From Joyebacterum sp964521425 (lineage in GTDB: Bacteria > Joyebacterota > Joyebacteria > Joyebacterales > Joyebacteraceae), in NCBI GenBank assembly GCA_964521425.1, contig CAZFRO010000004.1:85276-149275 (forward strand): a DNA stretch of 64,000 nucleotides. Direction: 5' to 3'. This document shows positions 44,203-53,981 of this stretch, piece after piece. Position 1 is the first letter of the stretch. Each line of letters starts with the position of its first letter. The notes under the pieces are model-generated. The model was not told the origin of the DNA, did no database searches, and saw only the letters and a program-made list of their open reading frames with translations. Made by a program: the position numbers and the translations under genes.

Positions 44203-45849
44203 ATGTCTACCCATCACAGAGGACTCAGACGGGTCTCCGTGAGTCACACCAGGCTCATCCTGTCCGTTCTACTGGTTCTGGCAGTCCTTCTTCTATCGTC
44301 ATGTTCACGGGCTCCCAGGAGTTATGAGCTGACGATCCTGGGTACCGCAGACCTTCAGGGAATGCTTGAGCCCTCGCGAGTGAATGTCGATCTCGATGGC
44401 GACGGCGAGCGCGAAGAGCGGGAGATGGGTGGGATAGCCCGCATCGCGACACTCATCGATGAGATACGAAGCGAGAGGCGCGAACGGACCGTCGTCCTAT
44501 CGGTCGGCGACGATCTCATGAACCGTTACTTCCATACGTACAAGGGCGAGGCGATCCTCAGCCTGATGTCCATGGCCGGATACGACACGTACGCCTTCGG
44601 GAACCACGAGTTCGACAAGGGCCCCGAGGTGCTCGCTGCCGCACTCACACACGCCGACTTCGACTGCCTCTGCACCGATCTCGCCGTCGAGGGCACCGCT
44701 CTCGCCGGCTCATGCGATCCATGGATCATACGTGACTACGACGGTCTCAAGGTCGGGTTCTTCTCGATCATGACCGAGGCGTTTCCATACGTCACAAGCG
44801 GAAATGACGTCGACGTGATCGGCACGAACCTCGAGACAGCGCATCGCGCAGTCGGAGAACTCAGAGGCAACGGAGCCAATCTTGTCGTCGCGCTCACGCA
44901 CGTGGGCCTCTCAAGGGACATGGAGATCGCGAGGGAGGTGCCGGGCATAGACATCATCTTCGGCGGGCACTCTCACGACTACACGCCGAAGCTCGTGCGG
45001 GTCGGGGGCACGCTGATAATCAACGGGGGCGAGAAGGGTCCGTACCTTGTCAGGCTGGATGTGTCCACGGGTCCCGGCAAGCGTCTCGATCTCGATACAC
45101 CTCGCTTCGAACTCATTCCTGTGACGGACGACGTCGTGGAGGACGAGGACGTTGCGGAGGTCCTCGCGGGCTACACGGAGTCGTTTCCGGAGGCGATCGT
45201 GCTCGGCACGACGGACGTTGCCTGGGACATGACCAAGGACACCATACGCGGCGGCGAGTCGACCGTGGCGAACCTCGTCAACGACCATCTTCGAAACAAG
45301 TTTGGGGTCGACATCGTTGTGAACAACGCCGGGGCATTCAGAGGAAAGCGGGTCTATCCTGCTGGCCAGGTAACGGACTCGATGCTTCATGAGATCGATG
45401 AGTTCAGCAACTATGCCTACTCGCTTGGTCTCGAGGGACGTTACATCCTGGAACTGCTCGAGCGGAGTGCCGCTCTGGTCGGAGGAGGCGGGTTCCTGCA
45501 CGTGTCGGGGCTCCGCTACACGATCGATCTCAGTCGCACGGCTCAGGTCATCGTGCAGGATGAGGAGGGGCAATGGAGCGTGGATACGCCAGGCGAGCGC
45601 GTGACGGCGGTTGAGGTGGAAGACGGTTCCGGAGGCTGGGCGCCCCTCCACCCTGACCGCGCCTATCGGATCATGAGCAACAGCTTCATGGTCAAGCACG
45701 AGGGGGACGGGTACTTCTGGCTCAACAAGTACGGGTTCGACCTCGACAATACCTATTCAACATTCTACTCGATACTCGCCGAGGTGGTCTCGAGCACGGG
45801 TGAACTCAATCCCGGGGAGCCTGATGGCCGCGTGGAGATCATCCGCTAG
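44203..45849 (+). CDS. UshA/CpdB-type 5'-nucleotidase lipoprotein with altered metal motif
   Basis: The 548-residue lipoprotein starts at ATG 44203 behind AGGGGAG. The hydrophobic leader ends in the lipobox L-S-S-C34. The metallophosphoesterase domain shows T-A-D50-L-Q52, V-G-D-D, G-N-H-E (134-137) and G-G-H-S-H-D (254-259). The first motif, normally D-x-H, has Gln52 in place of His. The C-terminal substrate domain shows V-V-N-N-A-G-A-F-R. A long charged insertion (about 60-75) is rich in Asp, Glu and Arg. Members hydrolyse nucleotides or sugar-nucleotides outside the cytoplasm. The Gln change could alter metal use. Confidence 0.87.
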   Translation: MSTHHRGLRRVSVSHTRLILSVLLVLAVLLLSSCSRAPRSYELTILGTADLQGMLEPSRVNVDLDGDGEREEREMGGIARIATLIDEIRSERRERTVVLSVGDDLMNRYFHTYKGEAILSLMSMAGYDTYAFGNHEFDKGPEVLAAALTHADFDCLCTDLAVEGTALAGSCDPWIIRDYDGLKVGFFSIMTEAFPYVTSGNDVDVIGTNLETAHRAVGELRGNGANLVVALTHVGLSRDMEIAREVPGIDIIFGGHSHDYTPKLVRVGGTLIINGGEKGPYLVRLDVSTGPGKRLDLDTPRFELIPVTDDVVEDEDVAEVLAGYTESFPEAIVLGTTDVAWDMTKDTIRGGESTVANLVNDHLRNKFGVDIVVNNAGAFRGKRVYPAGQVTDSMLHEIDEFSNYAYSLGLEGRYILELLERSAALVGGGGFLHVSGLRYTIDLSRTAQVIVQDEEGQWSVDTPGERVTAVEVEDGSGGWAPLHPDRAYRIMSNSFMVKHEGDGYFWLNKYGFDLDNTYSTFYSILAEVVSSTGELNPGEPDGRVEIIR

Positions 45850-45900
45850 CCCGGAGCCCCCAAGGTGACCGGGACTTAAGAGAGACCGGGAGACAGATCC

Positions 45901-48381
45901 ATGAGAACACAATCGCTCAGGTTGGTGGCCGCCGCCCTGGTGTTCGTTCTTGCCGGTACTATTGTTTTCGTACCGGGCGCGACACGCGCCTCGGCGAACG
46001 AATCGCCGTCTGCGGCGAACGCCTATCGGCTTCCGTCACAGAACCTCGTCGATATCATCGACGCGCCGAAGACACCCTGGGTCAGAGTCTCGCCGGATCA
46101 CGAGTGGGTGGTTCTCATGGGGCGTCCCAGCTATCCGTCGATCGCTGAGCTCGCAGAGCGGGAACTCAAGCTGGCCGGTCTTCGCATCAAGCCCCAGATC
46201 AATGCGCCCAGCAGGGCATGGACGGCGAACGATCTCGTGATAGTCCGCATGGATGATGTCAGCGAACGCCGGGTCACGGGGCTGCCCGACAGCCCGAGGA
46301 TCCAGTACCTGAGATGGTCACCGGATGGGAAGCGCTTCCTCTTCACAAACACGAGTGCTGATGGAGTCGAGCTCTGGACCGTCGACATGGAGACAGCTGC
46401 CGCGGCTCGACTGACCGGCCCCGTCGTGAGCCTGACAGCAGAGTGTGGCCCGAGTTGGCTTGCGGACAGCAGGACGATCGTTCTGCTCTTCGTCCCGAAA
46501 GACCGCGGAGCCGAACCCATCCCGCCGCGTGTCCCGAGCGGACCGATTATCCAGGAGAACGTGGGGCGGAAGGCCCCGGCCCGCACGTATGCCGACCTTC
46601 TCAAGAACGAGTACGACGAAAGGCTGTTCGAATACTACCTCTCGTCGCAGATCGTCAGGGTGACTCTCAAGGGAGAGGTCACGCCCATCGGACAGCCCGG
46701 GATCGTGTGGGATTTCGATCCTTCTCCCAATGGGAAGTACCTCCTCATTCACACGCTCCACCGTCCCTATTCGTACATCGTCCGAGCCGGTCGCTTCCCG
46801 ATGCGCATCGAAGTTCTTGATATGAACGGGATGACCGTCCACAAGGTGGCCGACCTCCCGCTGCGGGATGAGATCCCGATTGCCAGAGGAAGCACCCACG
46901 TGGGTCCCAGGAGCGTCTCCTGGCGCTCGGACGCCGGCGCGATGCTCTCGTGGGTGGTGGCGCTCGATGGAGGGGATGCTGCAGCGGAGGCCGATGAGCG
47001 CGACAGGCTCTTCCTTCTCGATGAACCGTTCGACGGCGTTCCTGAGCCCCTGATGACGTTCGCACTTCGCTTTGGCGGCGTCACCTGGGGGGATGGGGAC
47101 ATGGCCATCGCCACGGAGTGGTGGTGGGACACCAGGACCAGACGGGCATGGCGCGTACACCCCGACTCACCTGCTACTGAGCCACATTTGCTCATGGATC
47201 GCTCGTGGGAAGACCGATACAACGATCCGGGCGAGCCCATCATGACGATCAACGAGATGGGGCGAGGTGTCCTGTTGACGACGGACGATAGCGAGGGCAT
47301 CTATCTCATCGGTGACGGGGCATCGCCGGAGGGCGACCGTCCGTTCCTGGACGCGTTCGATCTCGGCACGGGGGAGAGCACACGGCTCTTCCGCTCCGAA
47401 GCTCCGTACTACGAACGTCCCGTGGCTCTGCTTGACGGCGGGGGGCGCATCCTCACGCGGCGCGAGTCAGTGAATGAGGTTCCGAACTACTTCCTGAGGG
47501 ATCTTGGAACTGACGAGTTCACGCAAGTCACAGCGTTTTCCCATCCGACGCCACAGCTTCTGGGGATCGAGAAGGAACTCATCACCTACGAGCGCGAGGA
47601 CGGTCTCCAGCTGTCGGGAACCCTCTATCTCCCGGCGGGCTATGATCTCGATCATGACGGCCCGCTTCCGATGGTCATGTGGGCCTATCCGCGTGAATTC
47701 AAGAGCGCAGACGCGGCCGGTCAGATAGACGACTCACCGTACCGATTCGACCGGGTAGGATGGTGGTCGCCGCTCGTCTGGCTCACGCAGGGCTACGCGG
47801 TCCTCGATGGTCCAGCGATGGCCATCGTCGGTGAGGGAGACGAAGATCCGAACGACACGTATGTCCCGCAGCTCGTGTCGAGCGCTGCGGCCGCCGTCGA
47901 TGAGGTCGTCGGAAGGGGCGTCGCGGACCGCGACAGGATCGCGATAGGCGGTCATTCCTACGGCGCCTTCATGACGGCGAACCTGCTGGCGCACTCCGAT
48001 CTCTTCGCCGCGGGGCTGGCTCGGACGGGCGCCTACAACAGAACGCTGACACCGTTCGGATTCCAGTCGGAGGATCGCACGCTGTGGGAGGCCCCCGACG
48101 TCTACTTTGAGATGTCGCCGTTCATGCACGCCGACAAGGTGAATGAACCGCTTCTCATGGTGCACGGAGAGGCCGACAATAACTCAGGCACCTTCCCGAT
48201 GCAGAGCGAGCGCTTCTACAGCGCGATAAAGGGGTTGGGCGGGACCGTCCGGCTTGTGATGCTCCCTCACGAGAGCCACAGCTACCGCGCGCGGGAATCT
48301 ATCCTCCATCTTCTATGGGAGACTGAGGAGTGGCTGGACACATACGTCAAGAACCGTGACCCATCCGGCTCTGAGGAATGA
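45901..48381 (+). CDS. Exported S9-family peptidase, glutamyl endopeptidase-like
   Basis: The 826-residue protein starts at ATG 45901, with GGGAGAC upstream and a signal peptide (1-33). An N-terminal WD/propeller-like region (about 40-560) shields a C-terminal alpha/beta-hydrolase domain. The catalytic triad is visible as G-G-H-S686-Y-G, E-A-D759-N-N-S-G and H-E-S-H793. The surrounding R-T-G-A-Y-N-R-T-L-T-P-F-G-F is shared with plant plastid glutamyl endopeptidases (S9D branch). It probably degrades peptides in the periplasm or outside; Glu specificity is inferred from relatives. Confidence 0.92.
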   Translation: MRTQSLRLVAAALVFVLAGTIVFVPGATRASANESPSAANAYRLPSQNLVDIIDAPKTPWVRVSPDHEWVVLMGRPSYPSIAELAERELKLAGLRIKPQINAPSRAWTANDLVIVRMDDVSERRVTGLPDSPRIQYLRWSPDGKRFLFTNTSADGVELWTVDMETAAAARLTGPVVSLTAECGPSWLADSRTIVLLFVPKDRGAEPIPPRVPSGPIIQENVGRKAPARTYADLLKNEYDERLFEYYLSSQIVRVTLKGEVTPIGQPGIVWDFDPSPNGKYLLIHTLHRPYSYIVRAGRFPMRIEVLDMNGMTVHKVADLPLRDEIPIARGSTHVGPRSVSWRSDAGAMLSWVVALDGGDAAAEADERDRLFLLDEPFDGVPEPLMTFALRFGGVTWGDGDMAIATEWWWDTRTRRAWRVHPDSPATEPHLLMDRSWEDRYNDPGEPIMTINEMGRGVLLTTDDSEGIYLIGDGASPEGDRPFLDAFDLGTGESTRLFRSEAPYYERPVALLDGGGRILTRRESVNEVPNYFLRDLGTDEFTQVTAFSHPTPQLLGIEKELITYEREDGLQLSGTLYLPAGYDLDHDGPLPMVMWAYPREFKSADAAGQIDDSPYRFDRVGWWSPLVWLTQGYAVLDGPAMAIVGEGDEDPNDTYVPQLVSSAAAAVDEVVGRGVADRDRIAIGGHSYGAFMTANLLAHSDLFAAGLARTGAYNRTLTPFGFQSEDRTLWEAPDVYFEMSPFMHADKVNEPLLMVHGEADNNSGTFPMQSERFYSAIKGLGGTVRLVMLPHESHSYRARESILHLLWETEEWLDTYVKNRDPSGSEE

Positions 48382-48482
48382 CCTGGCTGTATCCCTCTCG
48401 TCGGGTTCCTGATAGCATGACAGACTGTCGGGCCATCAATGAGGATCCGCGACTGACAATCCAGGACAGAGGAGGTGTATCG

Positions 48483-48830
48483 ATGAGCAAAGAACTGATC
48501 TCGGTCTGCGGTCTGCCCTGCCACGAGTGTGGAGCATATATCGCGACACAGAGCAACGATGATGCGAAGCGCGCCGAAGTGGCAGCGATGTGGTCGAAGA
48601 TGTACGAAGCCGAGATCGCTCCGGAGGCGATCAACTGCGACGGTTGCTCCTCTCAGGGGGAGAGGATCTTCCAGCACTGTACCGTCTGTGAGATCCGGAA
48701 GTGCGGAATCGAGCGAGGCCTCGACAACTGCGCGCATTGCGACGACTACGTCTGCAAGAAACTGGAGTCGTTCTTCGAGATGGTTCCAGACAATCGTGCA
48801 CGGCTCGACGCCATCAAGAAGGGGCTCTAG
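48483..48830 (+). CDS. DUF3795 cysteine-rich protein
   Basis: The 115-residue protein starts at ATG 48483 with a strong AGGAGGT. It contains about ten Cys in C-G-L-P-C-H-E-C, C-D-G-C, H-C-T-V-C-E-I-R-K-C and C-A-H-C-D-D-Y-V-C, spaced for zinc or iron-sulphur binding. This is the DUF3795 pattern common in anaerobes. The function is not established. It ends exactly where the following acyltransferase gene begins. Confidence 0.9.
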   Translation: MSKELISVCGLPCHECGAYIATQSNDDAKRAEVAAMWSKMYEAEIAPEAINCDGCSSQGERIFQHCTVCEIRKCGIERGLDNCAHCDDYVCKKLESFFEMVPDNRARLDAIKKGL

Positions 48831-49532
48831 TTGGCGGGAGGAGACGTCCAGCAGCGGAGTGCGGCACGTCGTCTGCGAAGGCGGATCACGCGCTCGGATC
48901 TGTTCATGCGCTTCCTCTCACTTGTTGCGGCGTGCTTCATAAGAACCACTGTCGCCACGCTGAGAACCGAACTCTCACTCAACGAGGAGTACTCCCGACT
49001 TGCCGAGAAAGGCGAACCGATCCTCTTCGCCTTCTGGCATGGGCGTTTGTTCCTCTTCATCAACTCGTTTCGCGACACGGGTCTCGCCATCAACACGGAC
49101 GTTAGCTGGGCCGGTCAACTATCTGCCAGAGTCCTGACGAGGTTTGGATATTCCGCGGTGCCGGGCTCGAGCGCCAGGAGGGGAGCGAGGGCCCTCATTG
49201 CGATGCGCAAGCAGATCGCGTTGGGCCACTCAGTAGCCGTGGCCACTGATGGACCAAGAGGGCCACGTGCGAAGTCGAAGCCCGGTGTTATCACAGTGGC
49301 GCGGGCCACAGGTTGCCCGATCGTGCCGGCGGCGACAAGTGCGAGGCCGGCATGGGTGATTCGCAGTACGTGGGACAGATTCATGATTCCCGTCCCGTTC
49401 GCGCGCGCCGCGATCGTGTTAGGGAAGCCGATCTACCTGGGTGAGGTCGGGGAAGGGCAGTCGCTTGAGCTGCTCGACCGCGCTCTCGATGAGACCGCCG
49501 CGACGGCGGATTCGTTAGTGGGACGCGTGTGA
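48831..49532 (+). CDS. DUF374 lysophospholipid acyltransferase-family protein
   Basis: The 233-residue protein begins at TTG 48831 directly after the DUF3795 stop (AAGGGG upstream); an ATG at 48906 is an alternative. The acyltransferase-like fold is shown by F-W-H-G-R (about residue 70), S-W-A-G-Q and the conserved T-D-G-P-R-G-P-R-A-K-S-K-P-G. DUF374 enzymes attach acyl chains in lipid A or related lipid synthesis, or are only inferred to do so. A hydrophobic helix near residues 25-45 suggests inner-membrane attachment. Confidence 0.88.
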   Translation: MAGGDVQQRSAARRLRRRITRSDLFMRFLSLVAACFIRTTVATLRTELSLNEEYSRLAEKGEPILFAFWHGRLFLFINSFRDTGLAINTDVSWAGQLSARVLTRFGYSAVPGSSARRGARALIAMRKQIALGHSVAVATDGPRGPRAKSKPGVITVARATGCPIVPAATSARPAWVIRSTWDRFMIPVPFARAAIVLGKPIYLGEVGEGQSLELLDRALDETAATADSLVGRV

Positions 49533-49558
49533 GCGCCTGAGACAGCGGAGGGTGTGCT

Positions 49559-50548
49559 TTGAGTTCGCTCGATTTCGCCATGCGCCAGATGATCGATGAG
49601 GACCTCGCAACCGTTGCGGAGATCGAAGCGAGTGTCTTCACCGACTGGTATCGCGTGTACCGCAAGCCTCAGGACGCGCTCGCCGAGCGCACCATCAAGG
49701 AACTCAGATACTCAACATCGCTTGATCCAAGTGCGAACCTCGTTGCCATAGCCGCGGACGGAGCGATGGTCGGGTTTGTACTGGCCCGCACGTGGGGCGA
49801 GGTGGGTTGGTTCGGAACGTTCGGTGTCCCCACTCAGTTCCACGGTCTGGGCATAGGGCGGTCGCTGATCGAAGGTGTCACCGCCTACCTAAGAAGGAGC
49901 TGCCGGATCATCGGTCTCGAGACCATGCCGGAGAGCGGAAACAACGTCGGTCTCTACACGAAGACGGGCTATGCGGTCACCTTTCCCACACTGATCCTCG
50001 AACTTTCTCTCATACAGCAGGCAGGCCGCCTGAGGGGCTTGGGCGCAGGTGATGTCATCCTCTGGGGAAGGAGCGACGAGGCCACGAAGCTCGGCATGCT
50101 GAGTGGAATGCGCGCCATCTCCGATGCGATCGTGCCCGGCCTCGACTACACGTGTGAGATCAAGGCCATGTGCGAGCATCGCCTGGGTGAGACTTTCGTG
50201 GCCATGGATGGGAATTCAGTAGCTGGGTTCGCGATCGTCAGAACCGTGCCGTACCGGGGACAGGATACGACGGGCAGGGGGTACATCCACATCCTGTGCG
50301 TGCATCCCGAAGCTGATACCGAAGCGGTACTTCTGAACCTCCTCCAGCAGATATGGTGCCGGTGCACCTCGACCGGCCTGACGCTCCTTGTGACGGGCAT
50401 CGGTGGTCGCTACCAGTCTGCTCTTGAACTCCTCATGCAAAACGGCTTCAAGGGAGTCAGAGCCGCGATCAGGATGGTCGATCGCTCCTCAGCACCCGAT
50501 GCATTCGAACTGAGCGCAGGGATGAATCTGTCGCGCTGGGCCGGCTAG
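49559..50548 (+). CDS. Tandem GNAT-fold acetyltransferase
   Basis: The 329-residue protein starts at TTG 49559 with GGAGGG six bases upstream. The first GNAT domain (about 5-150) shows G-W-F-G-T-F-G-V and the acetyl-CoA loop Q-F-H-G-L-G-I-G-R-S-L-I. The second half (about 170-325) has the general GNAT outline (Y-I-H-I-L-C-V-H-P) but lacks a clear Q/R-x2-G-x-G/A loop and may be a substrate-binding pseudo-domain. The acceptor is unknown. It is convergent with the membrane-protein operon. Confidence 0.85.
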   Translation: MSSLDFAMRQMIDEDLATVAEIEASVFTDWYRVYRKPQDALAERTIKELRYSTSLDPSANLVAIAADGAMVGFVLARTWGEVGWFGTFGVPTQFHGLGIGRSLIEGVTAYLRRSCRIIGLETMPESGNNVGLYTKTGYAVTFPTLILELSLIQQAGRLRGLGAGDVILWGRSDEATKLGMLSGMRAISDAIVPGLDYTCEIKAMCEHRLGETFVAMDGNSVAGFAIVRTVPYRGQDTTGRGYIHILCVHPEADTEAVLLNLLQQIWCRCTSTGLTLLVTGIGGRYQSALELLMQNGFKGVRAAIRMVDRSSAPDAFELSAGMNLSRWAG

Positions 50549-50573
50549 ACTGCCTCGAACCCCCCATTCAGCA

Positions 50574-51209
50574 CTAGTCCAGAATATGAAGAAGATCGTG
50601 AAAGAGGAAGTGGAGCCTTCCGATCAGGAGGGATATCCGCGCCATCAGCGTGTAACCGAATGACGCGCCGAACGAGATCATGATGAATACGATTCCGACT
50701 CTGGCTCCGGCGCCGAGCACTCCCTTGTGCGGCTTGGAGAAGTAGAAGTACATGAGCGTAGTCACAACGCCGACCACGAGGACGATGTTGCTCAAGTTCG
50801 CCACAGTGAATCCAGTTACAGGCAGGAGCGTGGCCGTGACCTGGGGGATCACATAGCCCTGCAGATTCGCCGTGATCCCAAGACCCGCACCGATTCCCAC
50901 GGTGAACGCGATCGGCCACCGGGACAACCACGCGATCTTCGGGAACCACCGAGAGAGCATTATCAGACCGAGCGCCCCGGGGATGAGGATGATCCACTTC
51001 TCAAGACCGGTCTCATTCATGAACGTGTCGATGAGCATCGGCTTGACATCGAAGAACACGACGTAGATGAGCCAGTACCCGGCGGACACACCTACGTAGA
51101 GATGCTCAGCCAGCTTGTAGAAGGGGTTGTCCTTGTAGAGGAACGACAGAATGGCGAGCGTGAGAAAGCCCGCGAGCCACGTTCCTATGATCGTCCCCAT
51201 CGAACCCAT
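50574..51209 (-). CDS. Six-helix membrane protein, fourth gene of an uncharacterised operon
   Basis: The 211-residue protein starts at ATG 51209, 14 bases after the previous gene. It has about six transmembrane helices (about 8-25, 37-55, 70-88, 95-112, 130-155, 165-185). No catalytic motif is visible, and I do not recognise a named family. Its size and topology resemble those of the second gene of the operon (52139-52771), but clear sequence similarity was not seen by eye. Confidence 0.75.
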   Translation of the reverse strand: MGSMGTIIGTWLAGFLTLAILSFLYKDNPFYKLAEHLYVGVSAGYWLIYVVFFDVKPMLIDTFMNETGLEKWIILIPGALGLIMLSRWFPKIAWLSRWPIAFTVGIGAGLGITANLQGYVIPQVTATLLPVTGFTVANLSNIVLVVGVVTTLMYFYFSKPHKGVLGAGARVGIVFIMISFGASFGYTLMARISLLIGRLHFLFHDLLHILD

Positions 51210-51223
51210 TCGATGCCTCTACG

Positions 51224-52060
51224 CTAGTTCTTGCGCCTTGTGAAGAAGTAACCCAGATTACCGAGCACGATGAACCCGATTACGAGTAGATGCGCCCATT
51301 GCTGAGCCGGCATCCCTCTCGTGGCCAGTCCAAGATGATCGACCAGGTTCTCGTACTCCGCGGCCCCCTTGAGTCCACCGACAAGTCCCTCGATCTGTCC
51401 TGCCTGGAGATACGGATATGCGTCCGGGGCCATTACGGCAGTCGTTCCAAAGGTCATCCTCTGGCTGAATCTGGCCTGCGTGTAGCGCACCCAGTAGTCG
51501 ATGACGGCGCCGTGCTCGAATCCGAAGAGGAACTCGATGTCATCATACGACTGCACCCCGGTCATGACGGGGAGTTCGGCGAGCGGTGTGCCCTGGTAGT
51601 CACTCGCAAAGATATCGCTGATGTCACGACCCATGGCGATCATCACGGCTATGTAGCCGGGGCGGTAGCCGAGGTCAACGTAGTCGACGCCGTACTCCTT
51701 GTCGTACTCCGCCGCGATCTCCTCGAGCGCCATGTGTCCCAGTGGGAGACCTATGGCGATGTGCCCAAGCATGACGACCCTCACGTCCTTCGAGAATGCG
51801 TGTCTCAAGGCCGAGCGCAGCATCGGCATGAGCTCCGGCGCCGATGTGGCGTCGAAATCTATCGAGACCATCATGACATCTCCGGCCTCAAGCGATTCCA
51901 CGGCATCGTAGGCAAGTTGGACGGGCCTCGTCGGCGGGATCGGGGCTCCCACGTTCAGAAGCAGCGGAATCGCGACGCAGACGAGCAGGATCAGGAAGAT
52001 GATCCTCCTGTCAAGGTTGTTCATCGCTTCCCAGAAGCTCCTTTTCGGGGCGTTCTCCAA
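51224..52060 (-). CDS. Membrane-anchored protein with large extracytoplasmic domain, third gene of operon
   Basis: The 278-residue protein starts at TTG 52060, with AGGAG six bases upstream; an ATG at 52024 has a poorer ribosome-binding site. One N-terminal helix (about 19-36) and one C-terminal helix (about 253-271, followed by R-R-K-N) flank a soluble domain of about 210 residues. The domain contains V-M-M-V-S-I-D-F-D-A-T, V-R-V-V-M-L-G-H and V-D-Y-V-D-L-G-Y-R-P-G-Y, suggesting alternating alpha/beta structure. No named family was recognised. Confidence 0.75.
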   Translation of the reverse strand: MENAPKRSFWEAMNNLDRRIIFLILLVCVAIPLLLNVGAPIPPTRPVQLAYDAVESLEAGDVMMVSIDFDATSAPELMPMLRSALRHAFSKDVRVVMLGHIAIGLPLGHMALEEIAAEYDKEYGVDYVDLGYRPGYIAVMIAMGRDISDIFASDYQGTPLAELPVMTGVQSYDDIEFLFGFEHGAVIDYWVRYTQARFSQRMTFGTTAVMAPDAYPYLQAGQIEGLVGGLKGAAEYENLVDHLGLATRGMPAQQWAHLLVIGFIVLGNLGYFFTRRKN

Positions 52061-52138
52061 CCTTCACTCCTGTGCTCTTCTGCGTATGTTCCAGCGCTCG
52101 TGAGCGCACGTTCCGTGCCGCTGAGCGGGCTGCCCTCG

Positions 52139-52771
52139 CTACGAGAGGTAGCTTCGCTCGATGCCGAGTATGATCCTGAGTGACATTGAGACGGCGCCGA
52201 GCGCCGCTCCAATCTGTATTCCACGCTTCGCCGCGAGCTGTGGGACGTCCATTATCCACTCCTGCGCCGCGGGGAAGAAGTCCGAGATGGCTGCGCCTAT
52301 CGGTATTCTGCCGAGCATGACGATGACGGCGGAGACCAGGAGCAGCGTGGCGATGGTGTTTCTGGCCCTGAAGGCCCGGTACGACGCAGACGCGATGAAG
52401 AATGCGAGAAGCGCGAACATCGTGCCCTGCAGCGGTACGATGACATACGTGTACACGAACATGAAAGGGGACTGCATGTGAAACGGGCTTCCGAAACGCG
52501 CGAAGCCTATCGCTCCGACAACCACAGTGACGACAAGCCCCACTAGGAGCGCGATGCTGTGTCCCCACCCCGTGTCCGTTCTGGCTATCCGTTTGGCATG
52601 GGATCTGATCAGGTTATCGACTCCAAGGAGCATCGTGAAGCCCGAGACGATAGCAAACCACACCAGGAGCCGCTGCTCGAGTTCACCGAAAGGCTCGTGC
52701 GGGATGAAGAACGCCACGACCAGGAAGAACCCGGTCAGAAACGTGATGACAAGAGGTACGGTTCTCTTCAT
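52139..52771 (-). CDS. Multi-spanning membrane protein, second gene of operon
   Basis: The 210-residue protein starts at ATG 52771, seven bases after the DUF6754-like gene; GGGGAG lies over that gene's stop. About six helices are visible (about 5-22, 35-52, 70-90, 100-128, 135-155, 180-200), with a basic loop (H-A-K-R-I-A-R) between helices 2 and 3. No known family or catalytic motif was recognised. Confidence 0.75.
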   Translation of the reverse strand: MKRTVPLVITFLTGFFLVVAFFIPHEPFGELEQRLLVWFAIVSGFTMLLGVDNLIRSHAKRIARTDTGWGHSIALLVGLVVTVVVGAIGFARFGSPFHMQSPFMFVYTYVIVPLQGTMFALLAFFIASASYRAFRARNTIATLLLVSAVIVMLGRIPIGAAISDFFPAAQEWIMDVPQLAAKRGIQIGAALGAVSMSLRIILGIERSYLS

Positions 52772-52778
52772 TGTCCAG

Positions 52779-53981
52779 TTAGCTCCCCGCCAACCATAGC
52801 TTCACTGCCTCCAACGCCCCGGACAGCACCGATGTTCCGTCGGGTGCGATCGCGTATCCGATGGAGGCTATGATGACCAGACCGATTACCAGATAGACGA
52901 TTCCGATCTTGATCAGATCCTGGCCCTTGAGGCTCCCCAGCATGACCGGTTCGTGCGACAGGTAACTTGACGCAGCGAATATTTCCTCGCCGATCAGCGT
53001 GTAGTCGCAAGCCGCAACGAAGAACGGCAGCTGCGATGTCTCCTTCGTCCCCGAGATCTGAATGGCGCCGATCTCGTGTGCCGTCTCAGCCAGAATGAGT
53101 GACTCCGCCGCGAAGTAGCCGAGAAGGAAGACGGCCTCGGGCCTCTCGCGGACCATGATGCCGTCCACGCCGGCCGTGTATCCGAACTGGTCGTACGTGA
53201 GGTAGAAGACGCTCGACGGATCGAATCTGTCCGACTGTCCCACTTCGGCATAGGCCTGCTTCACGATCTCCTGTGCCGTGGTCATGACGATCGGATCTGC
53301 CGTCGGGACCAGAAGCGGCGTACCGTGCTGCGCGACCTTCTTGGCCACATGTCCCAGGATCGTGAGAGCCGCCAGTGTTCCGACCTCGCTCACAGTCTCG
53401 ATCCCCGGCACATAGAGAACCGGACGTCCCATCTCCGTGGCCCGTCCCACGGCGTCATCAACGGCGTCAAGCCCCGGGATTTTCCGTATGAAGAGCTCGG
53501 CTCCGGACCTGGCGCGGAAGATGAAGAAGATGATCGATCCGCAGACGACGATGACGGCGACGAGAGAGCTGACGCGTCCGTGAGCAAACCACTGGGCCGT
53601 CGCAATGGCGGCGTCGCTGGGTACCGAATCGACGAATCCGTCTATCGTGTGTGTGCGGATGATGTACTGGTAGGCTCTGCCGTGATCGGCGTCCGCATCA
53701 ACGAAGCTGGAGTCCATGGGCGGCACTTCACCGATAGAGGCAGGCTCTTCACCGGCCGCGTAGCGGAGTACCTCGAACCGCGTCACGGCCGGGGAGATGG
53801 TTGTGGTCGTAAGTTCCCAGGAGACCGCGATTGCTCCTCCACCATCGTCAGGAACATCATAGGCGGAGACATCACAGACGCACGGAGGCGGAGCCGGCAC
53901 TGGGGGAGCGGCTGCGCTCCCCCGGGTGACGGCGAGGATACTGAGCAGGATGAGAACTGTTGTGAGGCTTCGGTGCCTCAA
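52779..53981 (-). CDS. DUF6754-like membrane protein with fibronectin-type module, first gene of operon
   Basis: The 400-residue protein starts at TTG 53981, immediately after the lat stop (TAGTTG) with AAAGGAG six bases upstream. It has a signal peptide (1-24), a fibronectin-III-like module (about 35-125; V-L-R-Y, A-Y-Q-Y-I-I-R-T) and a transmembrane helix (about 135-155). A cytoplasmic-type alpha/beta domain follows (about 165-345), with two possible C-terminal helices. The core segment G-R-P-V-L-Y-V-P-G-I and Q-I-S-G-T resemble the uncharacterised DUF6754 family. The tight spacing shows translation coupled to lat. Confidence 0.7.
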   Translation of the reverse strand: MRHRSLTTVLILLSILAVTRGSAAAPPVPAPPPCVCDVSAYDVPDDGGGAIAVSWELTTTTISPAVTRFEVLRYAAGEEPASIGEVPPMDSSFVDADADHGRAYQYIIRTHTIDGFVDSVPSDAAIATAQWFAHGRVSSLVAVIVVCGSIIFFIFRARSGAELFIRKIPGLDAVDDAVGRATEMGRPVLYVPGIETVSEVGTLAALTILGHVAKKVAQHGTPLLVPTADPIVMTTAQEIVKQAYAEVGQSDRFDPSSVFYLTYDQFGYTAGVDGIMVRERPEAVFLLGYFAAESLILAETAHEIGAIQISGTKETSQLPFFVAACDYTLIGEEIFAASSYLSHEPVMLGSLKGQDLIKIGIVYLVIGLVIIASIGYAIAPDGTSVLSGALEAVKLWLAGS

